Part shown: in pieces, positions 8,466 to 17,155 of the stretch
Layout: each line of letters begins with the position of its first letter
How positions within the stretch are numbered: position 1 is the first letter of the stretch
DNA from: JAJDXO01 sp965213765
GTDB taxonomy: Bacteria > Pseudomonadota > Alphaproteobacteria > Rhodospirillales > UBA2165
Assembly: GCA_965213765.1 (NCBI GenBank)
Contig: OZ243926.1
Span: 1,364,001-1,428,000, forward strand
Direction of reading: 5' to 3'
DNA: 64,000 bases
Notes under the pieces: generated by a model
What the model saw: the letters and a program-made list of their open reading frames with translations, nothing else
Databases searched by the model: none
Told to the model about the DNA's origin: nothing
Program-made: the position numbers and the translations under genes

Positions 8466-9361
8466 TGGCCAAAAAGTCCGACGTGCTTGAGGTTAAATTA
8501 ATTCCAATTGATGAAATTCATGTGCCAAATCCGCGAGCGAGAAATCAAAAAGCGTTTCGTTTGATTGTCGACAGTATCGCGAGTGTGGGTCTCAAAAAGC
8601 CGATTACCGTAAGGTGCCGGAAGACAAAAAGCTCCAAATACTCTTACGACCTGATTTGCGGTCAAGGACGGCTGGAGGCATTCCAATCTCTCGGCGCGAC
8701 CGAGATTCCGGCGATTGTGATTGAAGCCACGCAAAATGATTCGTTGATTATGAGTCTCGTCGAAAATCTGGCCAGGCGTCAGCACAAACCACTCGAGCTA
8801 TTGCACGACATCGCCGCACAGAAGAAGCGCGGGCATTCCGAAAGGGCAATAGCAAAGCGAACCGGCTTAACCTACAACTACGTCCACGCAATATGTCGCC
8901 TGTTCGATAAAGGCGAAGAGCATTTGCTATCTGCCGTGGAGTTCAACCAGATTCCCTTAAGTGTAGCGGTCGACATTGCGGACACCGACGACGAAGGCGT
9001 ACAGGGAGCATTGGCTGACGCTTACCAACGCGGCCTACTGCGAGGGAAAAAACTTTTGGCCGCCAAGAAGATCGTCGAACGTAGACGGAAGCGGGGAAAG
9101 GATATCGTGGTAGGTGGTCGGCAGCCAAGCCGCCAGCGAATATCTTCCCAAGCACTGGTTCGCGCCTATGAGCGGGAGGCTGACCGTCAACGTCTGTTTA
9201 TCAAGAAAGCTGAATTGACGCAGAATCGTCTTCTGTTCGTTATCGAAGCCGTGCGGACGCTCCTGGCGGATGAGAATTTCACCACCCTGCTCCGCGCCGA
9301 GAGCATTGATTCTATCCCGCGACCATTGGCGGATTTAGTGACGGAACGCGGGGTCGAATAG
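8465..9361 (+). CDS. ParB/RepB-like protein, first of the cassette
   Basis: 298 residues. The ParB N-terminal domain is clear: PIDEIHVPNPRARNQKAF, then ICGQGRLEAFQSLGATEIPA (the GxxR-type nucleotide-binding box) and SLVENLARRQHKPLE (the ENxxR box). A helix-turn-helix follows (RAIAKRTGLTYNYVHAICRL). The C-terminal region resembles the RepB family of plasmid partition proteins. It is coupled to the recombinase by a 1-nt overlap and to the next ParB by a 1-nt gap. No ParA ATPase is nearby, so classical segregation is unlikely. A DNA-bridging or regulatory role in recombination is an inference. Confidence 0.85.
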   Translation: MAKKSDVLEVKLIPIDEIHVPNPRARNQKAFRLIVDSIASVGLKKPITVRCRKTKSSKYSYDLICGQGRLEAFQSLGATEIPAIVIEATQNDSLIMSLVENLARRQHKPLELLHDIAAQKKRGHSERAIAKRTGLTYNYVHAICRLFDKGEEHLLSAVEFNQIPLSVAVDIADTDDEGVQGALADAYQRGLLRGKKLLAAKKIVERRRKRGKDIVVGGRQPSRQRISSQALVRAYEREADRQRLFIKKAELTQNRLLFVIEAVRTLLADENFTTLLRAESIDSIPRPLADLVTERGVE

Positions 9362-9362
9362 T

Positions 9363-10250
9363 ATGCCAAGTCAGGTCGCCGCGGCATTTGAGCAAAATAG
9401 CGTCTTCGTTGATCTGTCTGATCTCCTACCGGTCAAGACGCTACAAAAACGCATCAAGAAAACGCGGAAGTACCAACAAATCACCGCCTCAATCGTGGAG
9501 GTGGGCATTATTGAGCCGCCAGTCGTCGCTCGAAATGGTTCAAAATCCGACAAATACTTAATTCTCGATGGCCATCTTCGAATTGAAATCCTAAAGGATC
9601 TCGGCATCGAAGGTGTGGCCTGCCTGGTCGCGACCGATGATGAGGCGTTCACCTATAACAAACGAATTAATCGGCTCGCCACGATTCAAGAGCACCGAAT
9701 GATATTAACGGCGATTGAGCGAGGGGTACCTGAGGAGCGGATTGCAAAAGCCCTCGATGTCAACGTGTCAAACATCAAAACGAAACGACGGCTGCTGGAT
9801 GGCATATGCTCCGAGGCTGCTGAGCTCCTCAAGGACAAGGCCTGTCCAATAAATACGTTTCAGTCCTTGAAGAAGATGAACCCAATGCGACAGGTTGAGG
9901 TCTGCGAGCTGATGATCGCCATGAACACGTATTCGGTTTCATACGCCAGGGCGCTCCTCGCAGCGACTCCGCAGGAACAGTTGGTCGACTCCGGAAAGCC
10001 GAAATCATTCAACGGCGTGTCCCCGGATCAAATCGCTCGGATGGAAAAGGAGATGGCCAAGCTGCATCGCGACATGAAGATGGTTGAAGACAGCTATGGC
10101 CCCGACCATTTGAACCTGGTTTTGGCGCGCGGCTATCTGGTTTCGCTTTTGAGCAACGACAAGGTTGTCCGATATCTGGACCAAAACCACCCAGAGATTT
10201 TGAGTGAGTTTCGGAAAATCTCAGAGATCGACGCCTTGGCTGCAGAATAA
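9363..10250 (+). CDS. Second ParB-like protein of the cassette
   Basis: 295 residues. A ParB-type N-terminus (IKKTRKYQQITASIVEVGII, then YLILDGHLRIEILKDLGIEG) precedes an altered second motif: TYNKRINRLATIQEHRMI replaces the usual ENxxRxDL box. A helix-turn-helix follows (RIAKALDVNVSNIKTKRRLL). The C-terminal part matches the plasmid-partition RepB C-terminal type and ends in a coiled-coil-like stretch. The loss of the canonical CTP-box residues, next to a sister that keeps them, suggests a specialised heterodimer partner. That is inference. Confidence 0.8.
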   Translation: MPSQVAAAFEQNSVFVDLSDLLPVKTLQKRIKKTRKYQQITASIVEVGIIEPPVVARNGSKSDKYLILDGHLRIEILKDLGIEGVACLVATDDEAFTYNKRINRLATIQEHRMILTAIERGVPEERIAKALDVNVSNIKTKRRLLDGICSEAAELLKDKACPINTFQSLKKMNPMRQVEVCELMIAMNTYSVSYARALLAATPQEQLVDSGKPKSFNGVSPDQIARMEKEMAKLHRDMKMVEDSYGPDHLNLVLARGYLVSLLSNDKVVRYLDQNHPEILSEFRKISEIDALAAE

Positions 10251-10379
10251 TGGTGCAGGGAATTCTGCCGGAAGTGGGGACCGGGACCCAATAAGCGCCG
10301 GGAGCGTCGGAGAAGCCGTCGGCGGGGCGGATCAATGACGATGATGGGAATGTCGGCGAACCCGGTCGGAGCCCATTAG

Positions 10380-10500
10380 GTCGACCGGCATATGGTCGAT
10401 TGCAATGTCTTCCGTTCCTCGGAAGACGCCGACCTATTGGGGGCGCACCCCGGAATTAGAAGACTGTATCGCGCTCTTGCTCCCGGCGCGCCCCCAATAG
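10380..10500. repeat. Hairpin-rich segment after the ParB pair
   Basis: Three inverted repeats in 120 bp: TCGACC/GGTCGA around 10381-10399, GTCTTCC/GGAAGAC at 10407-10427, and a perfect 13-bp pair CTATTGGGGGCGC (10434-10446) and GCGCCCCCAATAG (10488-10500). No coding sequence covers it. It may be a recombinase or ParB target, an element end, or a structured RNA. The remaining ~130 bp after the ParB stop and the ~80 bp before the next gene show nothing else. Confidence 0.6.
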
Positions 10501-10583
10501 ATTCGGTTCGCCATCGCTAGATCGCTCCCAAAAAAATAATAACCAACTTTGGCCTGCCCCCATTGAGTGGTCCATCGCTTAAG

Positions 10584-10850
10584 TTATCCATGCATCGTTT
10601 TCGGCACGGTGATCCCGTAGCGGCGCACCAACCGGCCGTCCCTCGCCAGGACGCGCTTGCCCCGGCCCAGATCGAAGTCGCTGGCGTCCAGCCGCTTCAT
10701 CCAGGCGTGCCCCTGCCGCTCCGCCAGCCAGAAGAACAAGCGCTTGACCTTGACGCTGCGCGTTCGGCGCAGAAGGGCGTCGAGCCTGCGCGGCGAGAGG
10801 TCGGTGAGGCGATCGCGCGGGAAAAGGACGTCGCTATTCCAGACGAGGCC
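10584..10850 (-). pseudogene. AbiEi-type antitoxin, C-terminal piece
   Basis: The minus strand reads LTDLSPRRLDALLRR, SVKVKRLFFWLAERQGHAW, MKRLDASDFDLGRGKRVL and RYGITVP before a stop at 10584. This is the well conserved C-terminal domain of type IV AbiEi-family antitoxins (nucleotidyltransferase toxin partner AbiEii). The frame continues to about 10990 without family resemblance, and no N-terminal winged helix or AbiEii toxin is visible. It is a truncated relic. Confidence 0.75.
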
Positions 10851-11060
10851 AAGGTCTGCACAGCTGAAATGTCGGTATGGATCGGTGCGAACCGGCGACC
10901 GAAGCCGGCAAAAGGCCGCAAGGTGTCGGCGGCCGGTAAGCGCGCCTCCAGGGCAAAGAGGAAGAAAGCGGGAACAAAACCACCGCGGTCGGGGAAGTCG
11001 TAAGCATCCTCGGCCTCGGTGGCCGGGCCCATCCCCGAACCGCCGGCCGCGGCAACGGGT

Positions 11061-11969
11061 CTAACGGTCGAACCGGTAGACGATGGCAAGGCGCAGGGCG
11101 GTGATGCGATTGTCGACCTCAAAAGTGCACGGCGCCCGCGGCCCACCCGGTCCGCACGAATTGTTGCGCGAATGGTTGACGCGGTAGCTCTCTTCCCCGA
11201 AATCGAAATACACGCCTTCGAAACGAAGCGTCCAGCGCGGCGCCAACGCAGTCTCGACCCCGAGCCCCAGGCTCCAGCCGAGCCGGGTGGATTCGCTGCG
11301 GAACGAATCGTCGGCGTCGAAACGCAGGTCGCGTTCCAGGCAGCTGCTTCCGGAGTAATCGGTGTCGATCACGGCATTGACGATGCGCCCCAGCGCCGGC
11401 CCGGCGAGAGCGAACACGCGACTGTCGCCGATTTCCTTCTCTGCGCCGAACCGCGCCGCGAAGGCCCAGCGCAGCCGCGCCTCGGCCGCCTCATCGGGGC
11501 AGGTCGGGTCAAGCCCGTCGGTGCGCGCCGACAGATCGCCCAGCATCGCCTCGACCTCATAGCGAAGACCGACGCCGCGGAACGCGAAGCGGCGGCCCCA
11601 GAAAACGCCACCGACCGCGCCGCCGTCATCGTAGCCATTTGTCGAGCCCGGATTTCCCCAGTCCGAGAAACCGTCGATGTCGCGAATGCGGTTGGAGAAC
11701 CGGCCGATGCCGGCCGAAATCCCCGCGTAGCTGCCCGACCACAGCGAGGCGGGCCTGCCCTCCTCGGCCCCCGCCGGCGCCGCGGAGACGGCGAACACCA
11801 ACCAGACGAACGCGATTGCCGGAAATTGCCAGCCGCGGGTCGTCGTCGGTACCTTCAAGAATCGTAAGACTTCGAGGCGAAAACCGCCACCGCCCGGGCC
11901 TGGCTCCTCACTGCCAACGTTCAACTCCTCGCCCGGCGGCTCGCAAGGGCTTGAAAAACAACAATTCAT
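11061..11969 (-). CDS. Outer-membrane beta-barrel protein
   Basis: A signal peptide is visible around residues 46-69 (IAFVWLVFAVSAAPAGA), with cleavage expected before EEG. The preceding ~45 residues are odd, and the real start may be a later TTG/GTG. The mature part, about 230 residues, alternates aromatic and small residues: LWSGSYAGISAGIGRF, FAFRGVGLRYEVEAML, LGWSLGLGVETALAP, WTLRFEGVYFDFG. It ends LRLAIVYRFDR. This fits an 8-stranded porin-like barrel of the alphaproteobacterial OmpA/Omp25 kind. It lies at the 3' end of the surface locus, in the same direction as the autotransporters. Confidence 0.75.
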   Translation of the reverse strand: MNCCFSSPCEPPGEELNVGSEEPGPGGGGFRLEVLRFLKVPTTTRGWQFPAIAFVWLVFAVSAAPAGAEEGRPASLWSGSYAGISAGIGRFSNRIRDIDGFSDWGNPGSTNGYDDGGAVGGVFWGRRFAFRGVGLRYEVEAMLGDLSARTDGLDPTCPDEAAEARLRWAFAARFGAEKEIGDSRVFALAGPALGRIVNAVIDTDYSGSSCLERDLRFDADDSFRSESTRLGWSLGLGVETALAPRWTLRFEGVYFDFGEESYRVNHSRNNSCGPGGPRAPCTFEVDNRITALRLAIVYRFDR

Positions 11970-12123
11970 TATGGGTCAGACTCTTGGAAGAACGGGCATC
12001 CCATTTCACCAGCCTAATCGTGAACAATGGATATTGCCAACATTGCTTCCCCGCCAGCCTGCTTACCAGGACCGAATTATTGGTCGCCCACCGCCCCGTC
12101 GACCGTCACCCGACCGCCGCGGC

Positions 12124-15100
12124 TCACCAGCGGACGGTGGCTTCGAGCCCGACGGTATGCTCCGGCGCCTTCGTGTCGCTCTCCCGGCGCACCGCCTTGA
12201 GGCCGAACGGCAGCTCGGGCGCGCTCGCCGCCGGGGTCCATCGCCAGCCGAGGCTGTAGTCGCGCCGGCCCGTGGCAAGGCCGAACCCGGCATGCGGACT
12301 GCCGGTGAAGCGCCCGCCGAAGACCGGGAAGCCGTAGGCGGCCTCCGCCGACCAGCGGCTCTCCGCCTCGCTCCCGGTGCGGTCCTCCAGCGGGTCGTCG
12401 ACAAACAGCGCGTCGAGACCGCCCCGCGCCGGTCCGCCGAACTCCTGGAGAAGACTGAGCGACGGGCCGCGCCCGCTCGCCGGGTCGGGGTCAAAGGCGA
12501 CGGAGGCCGACAGGCCCCGGTCCTTGAGGTCTCCGTCCTCGTGCGCAATGAGCGTCCGGCCCGTAACATCGACCAAGAGGCCGATATCGGGATCGGCCCA
12601 GGCGATGCCGCCGCCGAGTTCGACCCCGAACCCGGTCTCGGCGTCGCCGCCGTCATGGCGCGCGCCCAACTCCAGCGTCGGCGTGAGATAAGCGTCATCC
12701 TCCATGGCGATGCGCCAACCGCCCTCCAGGCCGAACCGGAGCCGCGTCACGTCGGCGTCCGAGGCCGCAAGCCCGGCCGTCTTCTCCGAGGTCGTGTTGG
12801 CCCACATGACATCGGACGTGACGGCAAGCGCCGGACCGGAACCCTCGGCCGGCGGCGCGAGCAGTTCGTCCCTGAACCCCGCCGCCGCCATCATCCAGTC
12901 GGTGTCGGCGGACATCGGATCGCCATCCTCCGGGGTGAGCGTAACTTCACCCGTGCCGTAGCCCGCCGCGCCCCAGAGCTTCAGCTGTTCCGATACCCGC
13001 AGCGCCGCATAGGGAAGCGCGGCGGTAAGCGAGGACTTCGCCTTGCCCGCGATCACGGCGTCCCCGCCGGACGCGATGCCCCGGTAGCCGCCCTCGCCGG
13101 TACTGTGCGTCAGCGCGAGCCCCACCAGCCACTTGCCGCGCGCATAGTCCGCGCCCAGCATGCCGGTGGTCACCTCGCCGTCGAGGCCGAGCGCGTCCTC
13201 CTCGCCGTCGAACGTCCCCGTTGCCGCACGGCCCCAGAAGGCCATGGTGCCGCCGTCGGCATTCTTTCCGCCGGTAAGCGAGAAGGAACTCCCCAGCAGC
13301 AGCTCGCGCCCGGTCATCGTTTGCGTCTCCGCCGCGCCGAAGCGGCCGTCCTGTCCGCCGTCGAGGTGCCGGGCGATATCGGCCGGACCCTGCGTGCCGG
13401 CACGGTTCGCCGATGAACCGGGCCGCGATGCGCCGCCCGTGGATACAGGCGCACGGTCGCCCGCCCCCGCGGCAGCCCACGGGTTGAACGCGATGGCCTG
13501 CCCGCCGAGGCGGCCCTCCATGCCGGGCGTGCGCGGCGCACGCAGGCGCCGGGCAATGCTGTCCAGGCCCTGCCCGGCCACGGTGCGGCCAATACGCACC
13601 AGCCAGCCGCGGCCCGCCTCAAGTCCCGGTTCCGGTTCCGGACCCGGGTTTGAATCCGCGCTTGGAGCCGGACCCGGGTTGGTCCCGTCGTCATCGTTGA
13701 CCGTCACCGTGGCCGAGGCTGCCGCCACACCGCCGTAGCCACCGTCCGAGGCGGTGTGGGTGAGTGTCGCGGAGTCGTTGGCGCTGTCCGCATCCTGCAC
13801 CGCCGAGACCGTCACGGTCTGTGGGCTGTTCCAGAGATTGCCGCCGCTGGGGTTGAAGGTGAGCGAGGACGGACTGACCGTCACATCCCCATTGTCCGAG
13901 GCAATGTTGACGATCACCCTACCTGTGGGTTCGGTTGCAAGCCGCACCGTGTAGCTGCCCGTACCACCTTCGGAGACGCTGAGCGTGTTCCTTGAGAGCT
14001 GCAGGGCCGGTGTACCTGGTTGTGGAGTGTCGTTGTCGGTGATGGTGAGCGTGTGGGTGGTTCGTGTGCCCAGCGTATAGCCCGTACGGCCGGTGAGGGT
14101 CAGGATGACCGTTTCGGGACCTTCCTGGGTGCTGTCGTCATTGATTGCAACCGGGATGTTCGCGGTTCTGGCCCCGGCGGCGATACTCAGCGTACCGGAG
14201 TTCCGGATGGTGAAATCGTTGCCGCTCCCCGCCGTCGCCGAGCCGGAAACACTGTAGCCGAGCGTGAGGCCGCCCGAAGGCGCGGCCGAGGAAAGGTTGA
14301 CCCTCACATTGTGCGTGCCGGCGTTCTCGGCGGCGCTCGAAGAGCCCGCCGCGAAGGAAGCCGAGGGCTGCGATGGGGCATCGTCGTCGCGGATCGTGTA
14401 CGTCACCACGGACGTCCCCAGAACGACGTCGGCAGGCCCGTCGTCTATCCTCAGCGTCAAAGTGACCGTCTCGTCGGACTCGGACTCGGTGTCGCCCTTT
14501 ATGCGGATTCCCAGGTCAGTGTTCGCAAAGGAGCTGTCAGTTGTCTTGAATGTACGACTCGTGCACACGGGGCTTCTGCCCCTCAGGTCTATGGGCGTCC
14601 CGCCGGAAATGGCCTGGTAGTCGGCGCCGGCCGGAATGGTTCCGCTGCCCGAGGCGTCGATGGTCGCGGTGCCGCTGAAGCAGAGCTGCCAGGACACGAA
14701 TCTCGACGGCGCCCTCGAAAGACTCACCGTAAAGAACTTGTCGGATGAGCCCGAGTTGCCCTCGTTGGCGCCGGCAGGCCCGCTGAGCGACAGGGTTGCC
14801 TGGGGTCCCGGCCTGGTGGTGGAGGTGTCATCATCATCGACGCTGACCGGCCGGCCGATGCTCAGCGCATTGGCGCCGCCGTAGTCCCCGCCCGACGTGG
14901 TATGAGTCAGGGTGGCTTCATCGTCCACCGCATCGCTGTCCTGCGCGGCGTCGATTGTCACCGTCCGCGCCCTGCTCCAGAGCTTGTCGGTGTCGCCGCT
15001 GGGGTTGAAGGTGAGCGAGGTCGGGCTGACCGTCACGTCCGGGTTGTCCGACGCGATGTTGACCGTCACTGCGGCCGTCGGCTGCGATGACAGCCTCACC

Positions 15101-15714
15101 GTGTAGGTTGCGCTGGCGCCCTCTTTCACGTCCGGCCATCTCCGATGGAACGTCAGGCCCCGGGTGTCGTCGTCGCGAATCGTCACCGTGGTCGTTTTCC
15201 TGGCATTGTTCAGCATATAGCCGTTGCCGTCTGTCAGGGTGAAGACGATGGTCTCGTCGTTCTCGTCGATGCCATCATCGTGCACGTAGATGGTGATCAC
15301 GGCGGTATGGCGGTTCGCGGGCAGTTTCACGCTGCAGGTCGAGGATGTGCAGCCGTCAATGGTGTAGTCCTTGCCGACACCGCGGCTCGCCGTGCCGCCG
15401 ACGGTGTAGTTGATAGTGCGGGCACTGCCCTTCGGACTGAGCCCGTCGCCGATTTCCACCAAGACTCTTACGCCGCCATTGGCTTTGTGATTGCCGAACT
15501 CGGCGATGCTCCGCTTTACATTTCTCATCTGAACCCGGTCGGCCGCGCTCGGCTCGTCGTTGTCTGATTGCGCGTGTGCCTCGTTCGGAGCGACAAGGCC
15601 GAGCAGCAGGGGGAGGACGAGCAGTATGGCGGCAAGATTACGCCGCAGACGGCGGACGCCGGTGAGCGCGCAACCGGCAAAAGGGTTGGACCCAAACAGA
15701 GAGGATAAATGCAC
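12124..15714 (-). CDS. Autotransporter adhesin with Calx-beta repeats
   Basis: 1196 residues. A signal peptide at ~26-48 ends in APNEAHA. The passenger is a string of about five or six Calx-beta-like and related ~100-residue modules, each closing with an acidic turn (TIRDDD, SVDDDD, TITDND, TVNDDD). Repeated phrases such as VTVSPTSLTFNPSG recur. A Gly/Pro linker precedes a ~400-residue barrel (from about FWGRAATGTFDGEED) that ends GLEATVRW, with a terminal aromatic residue as in type V secretion barrels. The GTG at 15714 overlaps the stop of a short leader ORF (TAGTG) that crosses 19 copies of a 5-bp repeat. It has no clear Shine-Dalgarno of its own. Expression is therefore plausibly phase-variable. 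Confidence 0.85.
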   Translation of the reverse strand: MHLSSLFGSNPFAGCALTGVRRLRRNLAAILLVLPLLLGLVAPNEAHAQSDNDEPSAADRVQMRNVKRSIAEFGNHKANGGVRVLVEIGDGLSPKGSARTINYTVGGTASRGVGKDYTIDGCTSSTCSVKLPANRHTAVITIYVHDDGIDENDETIVFTLTDGNGYMLNNARKTTTVTIRDDDTRGLTFHRRWPDVKEGASATYTVRLSSQPTAAVTVNIASDNPDVTVSPTSLTFNPSGDTDKLWSRARTVTIDAAQDSDAVDDEATLTHTTSGGDYGGANALSIGRPVSVDDDDTSTTRPGPQATLSLSGPAGANEGNSGSSDKFFTVSLSRAPSRFVSWQLCFSGTATIDASGSGTIPAGADYQAISGGTPIDLRGRSPVCTSRTFKTTDSSFANTDLGIRIKGDTESESDETVTLTLRIDDGPADVVLGTSVVTYTIRDDDAPSQPSASFAAGSSSAAENAGTHNVRVNLSSAAPSGGLTLGYSVSGSATAGSGNDFTIRNSGTLSIAAGARTANIPVAINDDSTQEGPETVILTLTGRTGYTLGTRTTHTLTITDNDTPQPGTPALQLSRNTLSVSEGGTGSYTVRLATEPTGRVIVNIASDNGDVTVSPSSLTFNPSGGNLWNSPQTVTVSAVQDADSANDSATLTHTASDGGYGGVAAASATVTVNDDDGTNPGPAPSADSNPGPEPEPGLEAGRGWLVRIGRTVAGQGLDSIARRLRAPRTPGMEGRLGGQAIAFNPWAAAGAGDRAPVSTGGASRPGSSANRAGTQGPADIARHLDGGQDGRFGAAETQTMTGRELLLGSSFSLTGGKNADGGTMAFWGRAATGTFDGEEDALGLDGEVTTGMLGADYARGKWLVGLALTHSTGEGGYRGIASGGDAVIAGKAKSSLTAALPYAALRVSEQLKLWGAAGYGTGEVTLTPEDGDPMSADTDWMMAAAGFRDELLAPPAEGSGPALAVTSDVMWANTTSEKTAGLAASDADVTRLRFGLEGGWRIAMEDDAYLTPTLELGARHDGGDAETGFGVELGGGIAWADPDIGLLVDVTGRTLIAHEDGDLKDRGLSASVAFDPDPASGRGPSLSLLQEFGGPARGGLDALFVDDPLEDRTGSEAESRWSAEAAYGFPVFGGRFTGSPHAGFGLATGRRDYSLGWRWTPAASAPELPFGLKAVRRESDTKAPEHTVGLEATVRW

Positions 15715-15857
15715 TAGGCGACGAAGCCATGAAGGGAAGGCGCAAACAGGGCGGCTCGGCTCGGCTCGGCTCGGCTCGGCTCGGCTCGGCTCGGCTCGGC
15801 TCGGCTCGGCTCGGCTCGGCTCGGCTCGGCTCGGCTCGGCTCGGCTATTATATCCAT
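15714..15857 (-). other. Leader ORF across the 5-bp repeat, out of frame with the adhesin
   Basis: An ATG at 15857, with GGGGGA about 8 nt upstream, opens a frame. It reads through the repeats as Ala-Glu-Pro-Ser-Arg units and stops at TAG, whose G is the first base of the adhesin GTG. The ATG-to-GTG distance is 143 nt (2 mod 3). Removing one repeat unit, or adding two, makes it a multiple of 3. The frame of the adhesin itself has no stop codon between the repeats and the GTG. At 18 or 21 repeats the adhesin would gain an N-terminal extension starting from this ATG. Confidence 0.55.
15752..15846. repeat. 19 perfect copies of the pentanucleotide CGGCT
   Basis: 95 uninterrupted bases of CGGCT on the plus strand (AGCCG on the coding strand), 38 bp upstream of the adhesin GTG at 15714. 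A perfect pentanucleotide array of this length is prone to slipped-strand mispairing. A 5-bp unit changes the reading frame with every step. It may switch translation via the leader ORF, or change spacing in a promoter that lies further upstream. Confidence 0.95.
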
Positions 15858-17001
15858 ATCAAAGTCCCCCGACTCAACCCCCAAAGGCCGCTTTCCGACC
15901 ACACTGCCCCCCTGAACCGCCTGATCACAAGATTACGCACAGGCATAATTACCTTGTCTCCAGTACAAGGCACAAATTCCCTTATACCCGGGAAGCGTGC
16001 CGGCACCATGTGTACACCCCCATGCATCCACCTCATATCGATCTGATTGTTCCAGTCAATTGTGGTGTGTGATTCTTGTTCAGATAACGCTCCAGGTCCT
16101 GGATATATCTTTTTCAGAACTGCATTCCGACATTTAGAGAGCCCGAGTAGGTATGGCTTCCGCCGGGGGCCTGCCGGGCCGACAGCGCAACATTCAGTGC
16201 CCACGGACCCCGCTGCAAGGTGGCGCCCAGGCCGAGTTGCACACTGTCTGCTGGCGGTTTTGCCCGCAGCCGCTCGCCCGAGACCAGGCTGGTGGTGCTC
16301 GTATCCCCGAATGCATGCTTCAGGTGCGCCGAACCCCACAACGACAACTCACCGCCCCAACCTCTTTTCGTGGTATCCGCCAGCACCCCCAGGCTCGCAC
16401 GATACCGCTCGGCCCGTGGAAACGATGCACGCGCGCCCACCGCATCGGTAAAGCGATCCACCCGCACCTGTGTGCGGTCGACACGCACCTGCGGTGTCCA
16501 GTGCGCCCGCTCCCCCCAGGGAATACGACGTCCGGCCTCCACCCGCAGGGCCAGCCGGTCCGCCTCCACATTCGAAATCAACAACCCTATGTTGTCCGAG
16601 GAAATATCCAGATCATAGTCCGTCCACGAGACACGGCCGGTTGCGTAGTAGTCGTGCTCACTGCGCCAGCGCGCGCCAAACGACAGACCCTGGCCCCGGG
16701 CGTGAATGTCCCCTCCCTTCACCGGAGAAGAGACGTCCGCGGAACCGGATACCTGATGCACCGAGGCATCGATCTTCCAGTGGCTGCTCACCGGGACCGT
16801 AACGCCCGCGCTGACCACCAGGTGCTCGGTATCGTACCGGGTATCCACCGTGGAGTGATCGAAGTCCCGGCTCCCGGTATGGCCCGACAGCTCGCCCCAT
16901 ACCGGCAGGTCGGGGGGCGAGGGGATCGTATGCAGGCCCAGCAGGAAATCAGGCAGGGCTTCATAGAGCGCCGCTCTCGGGGCGTATTCCTCCATGAACA
17001 C

Positions 17002-17155
17002 CGGAGGCGGGGGTGGAGTGGTACAGTCGGGGTACGTTCCCTCCTGCCCCTCCGGGCACGTGGGCGGGGGCGGAGTGGTGCAGTTCGGAGGTGTCCCAAC
17101 CTGCCCCTCCGGACACATGGGCGGCGGCGGAGTGGTGCAGTTCGGAGGTGTCCCA
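17002..17155. repeat. 57-bp tandem repeat, about 2.7 copies
   Basis: Units of 57 bp encode a 19-residue Cys-Pro-Glu-Gly-Gln ... Cys-Thr-Thr-Pro4 module in the linker between passenger and barrel of the second autotransporter. The unit is a multiple of three, so copy-number change alone would not alter the frame. The first unit, next to the barrel, is more diverged. The other two are nearly identical. Confidence 0.8.

Noticed and set aside
8465..10250. Plasmid partition locus with replication origin
   Set aside because: There is no ParA ATPase, no RepC or other initiator, and the operon begins with a recombinase; partition is therefore unlikely.
10563..11003. 146-codon plus-strand ORF
   Set aside because: Antisense to the AbiEi C-terminal domain, whose minus-strand reading matches a known family.
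11971..13416. 481-codon plus-strand ORF
   Set aside because: Antisense of the autotransporter barrel; no ribosome-binding site and Arg/Ala-rich composition.
15560..16072. Plus-strand ORF with Ala-Arg-Leu-Gly-Ser repeats
   Set aside because: The 5-bp repeat contains no stop codon in any frame, so open frames on both strands are a by-product; the plus-strand ORF has no other protein-like sequence.
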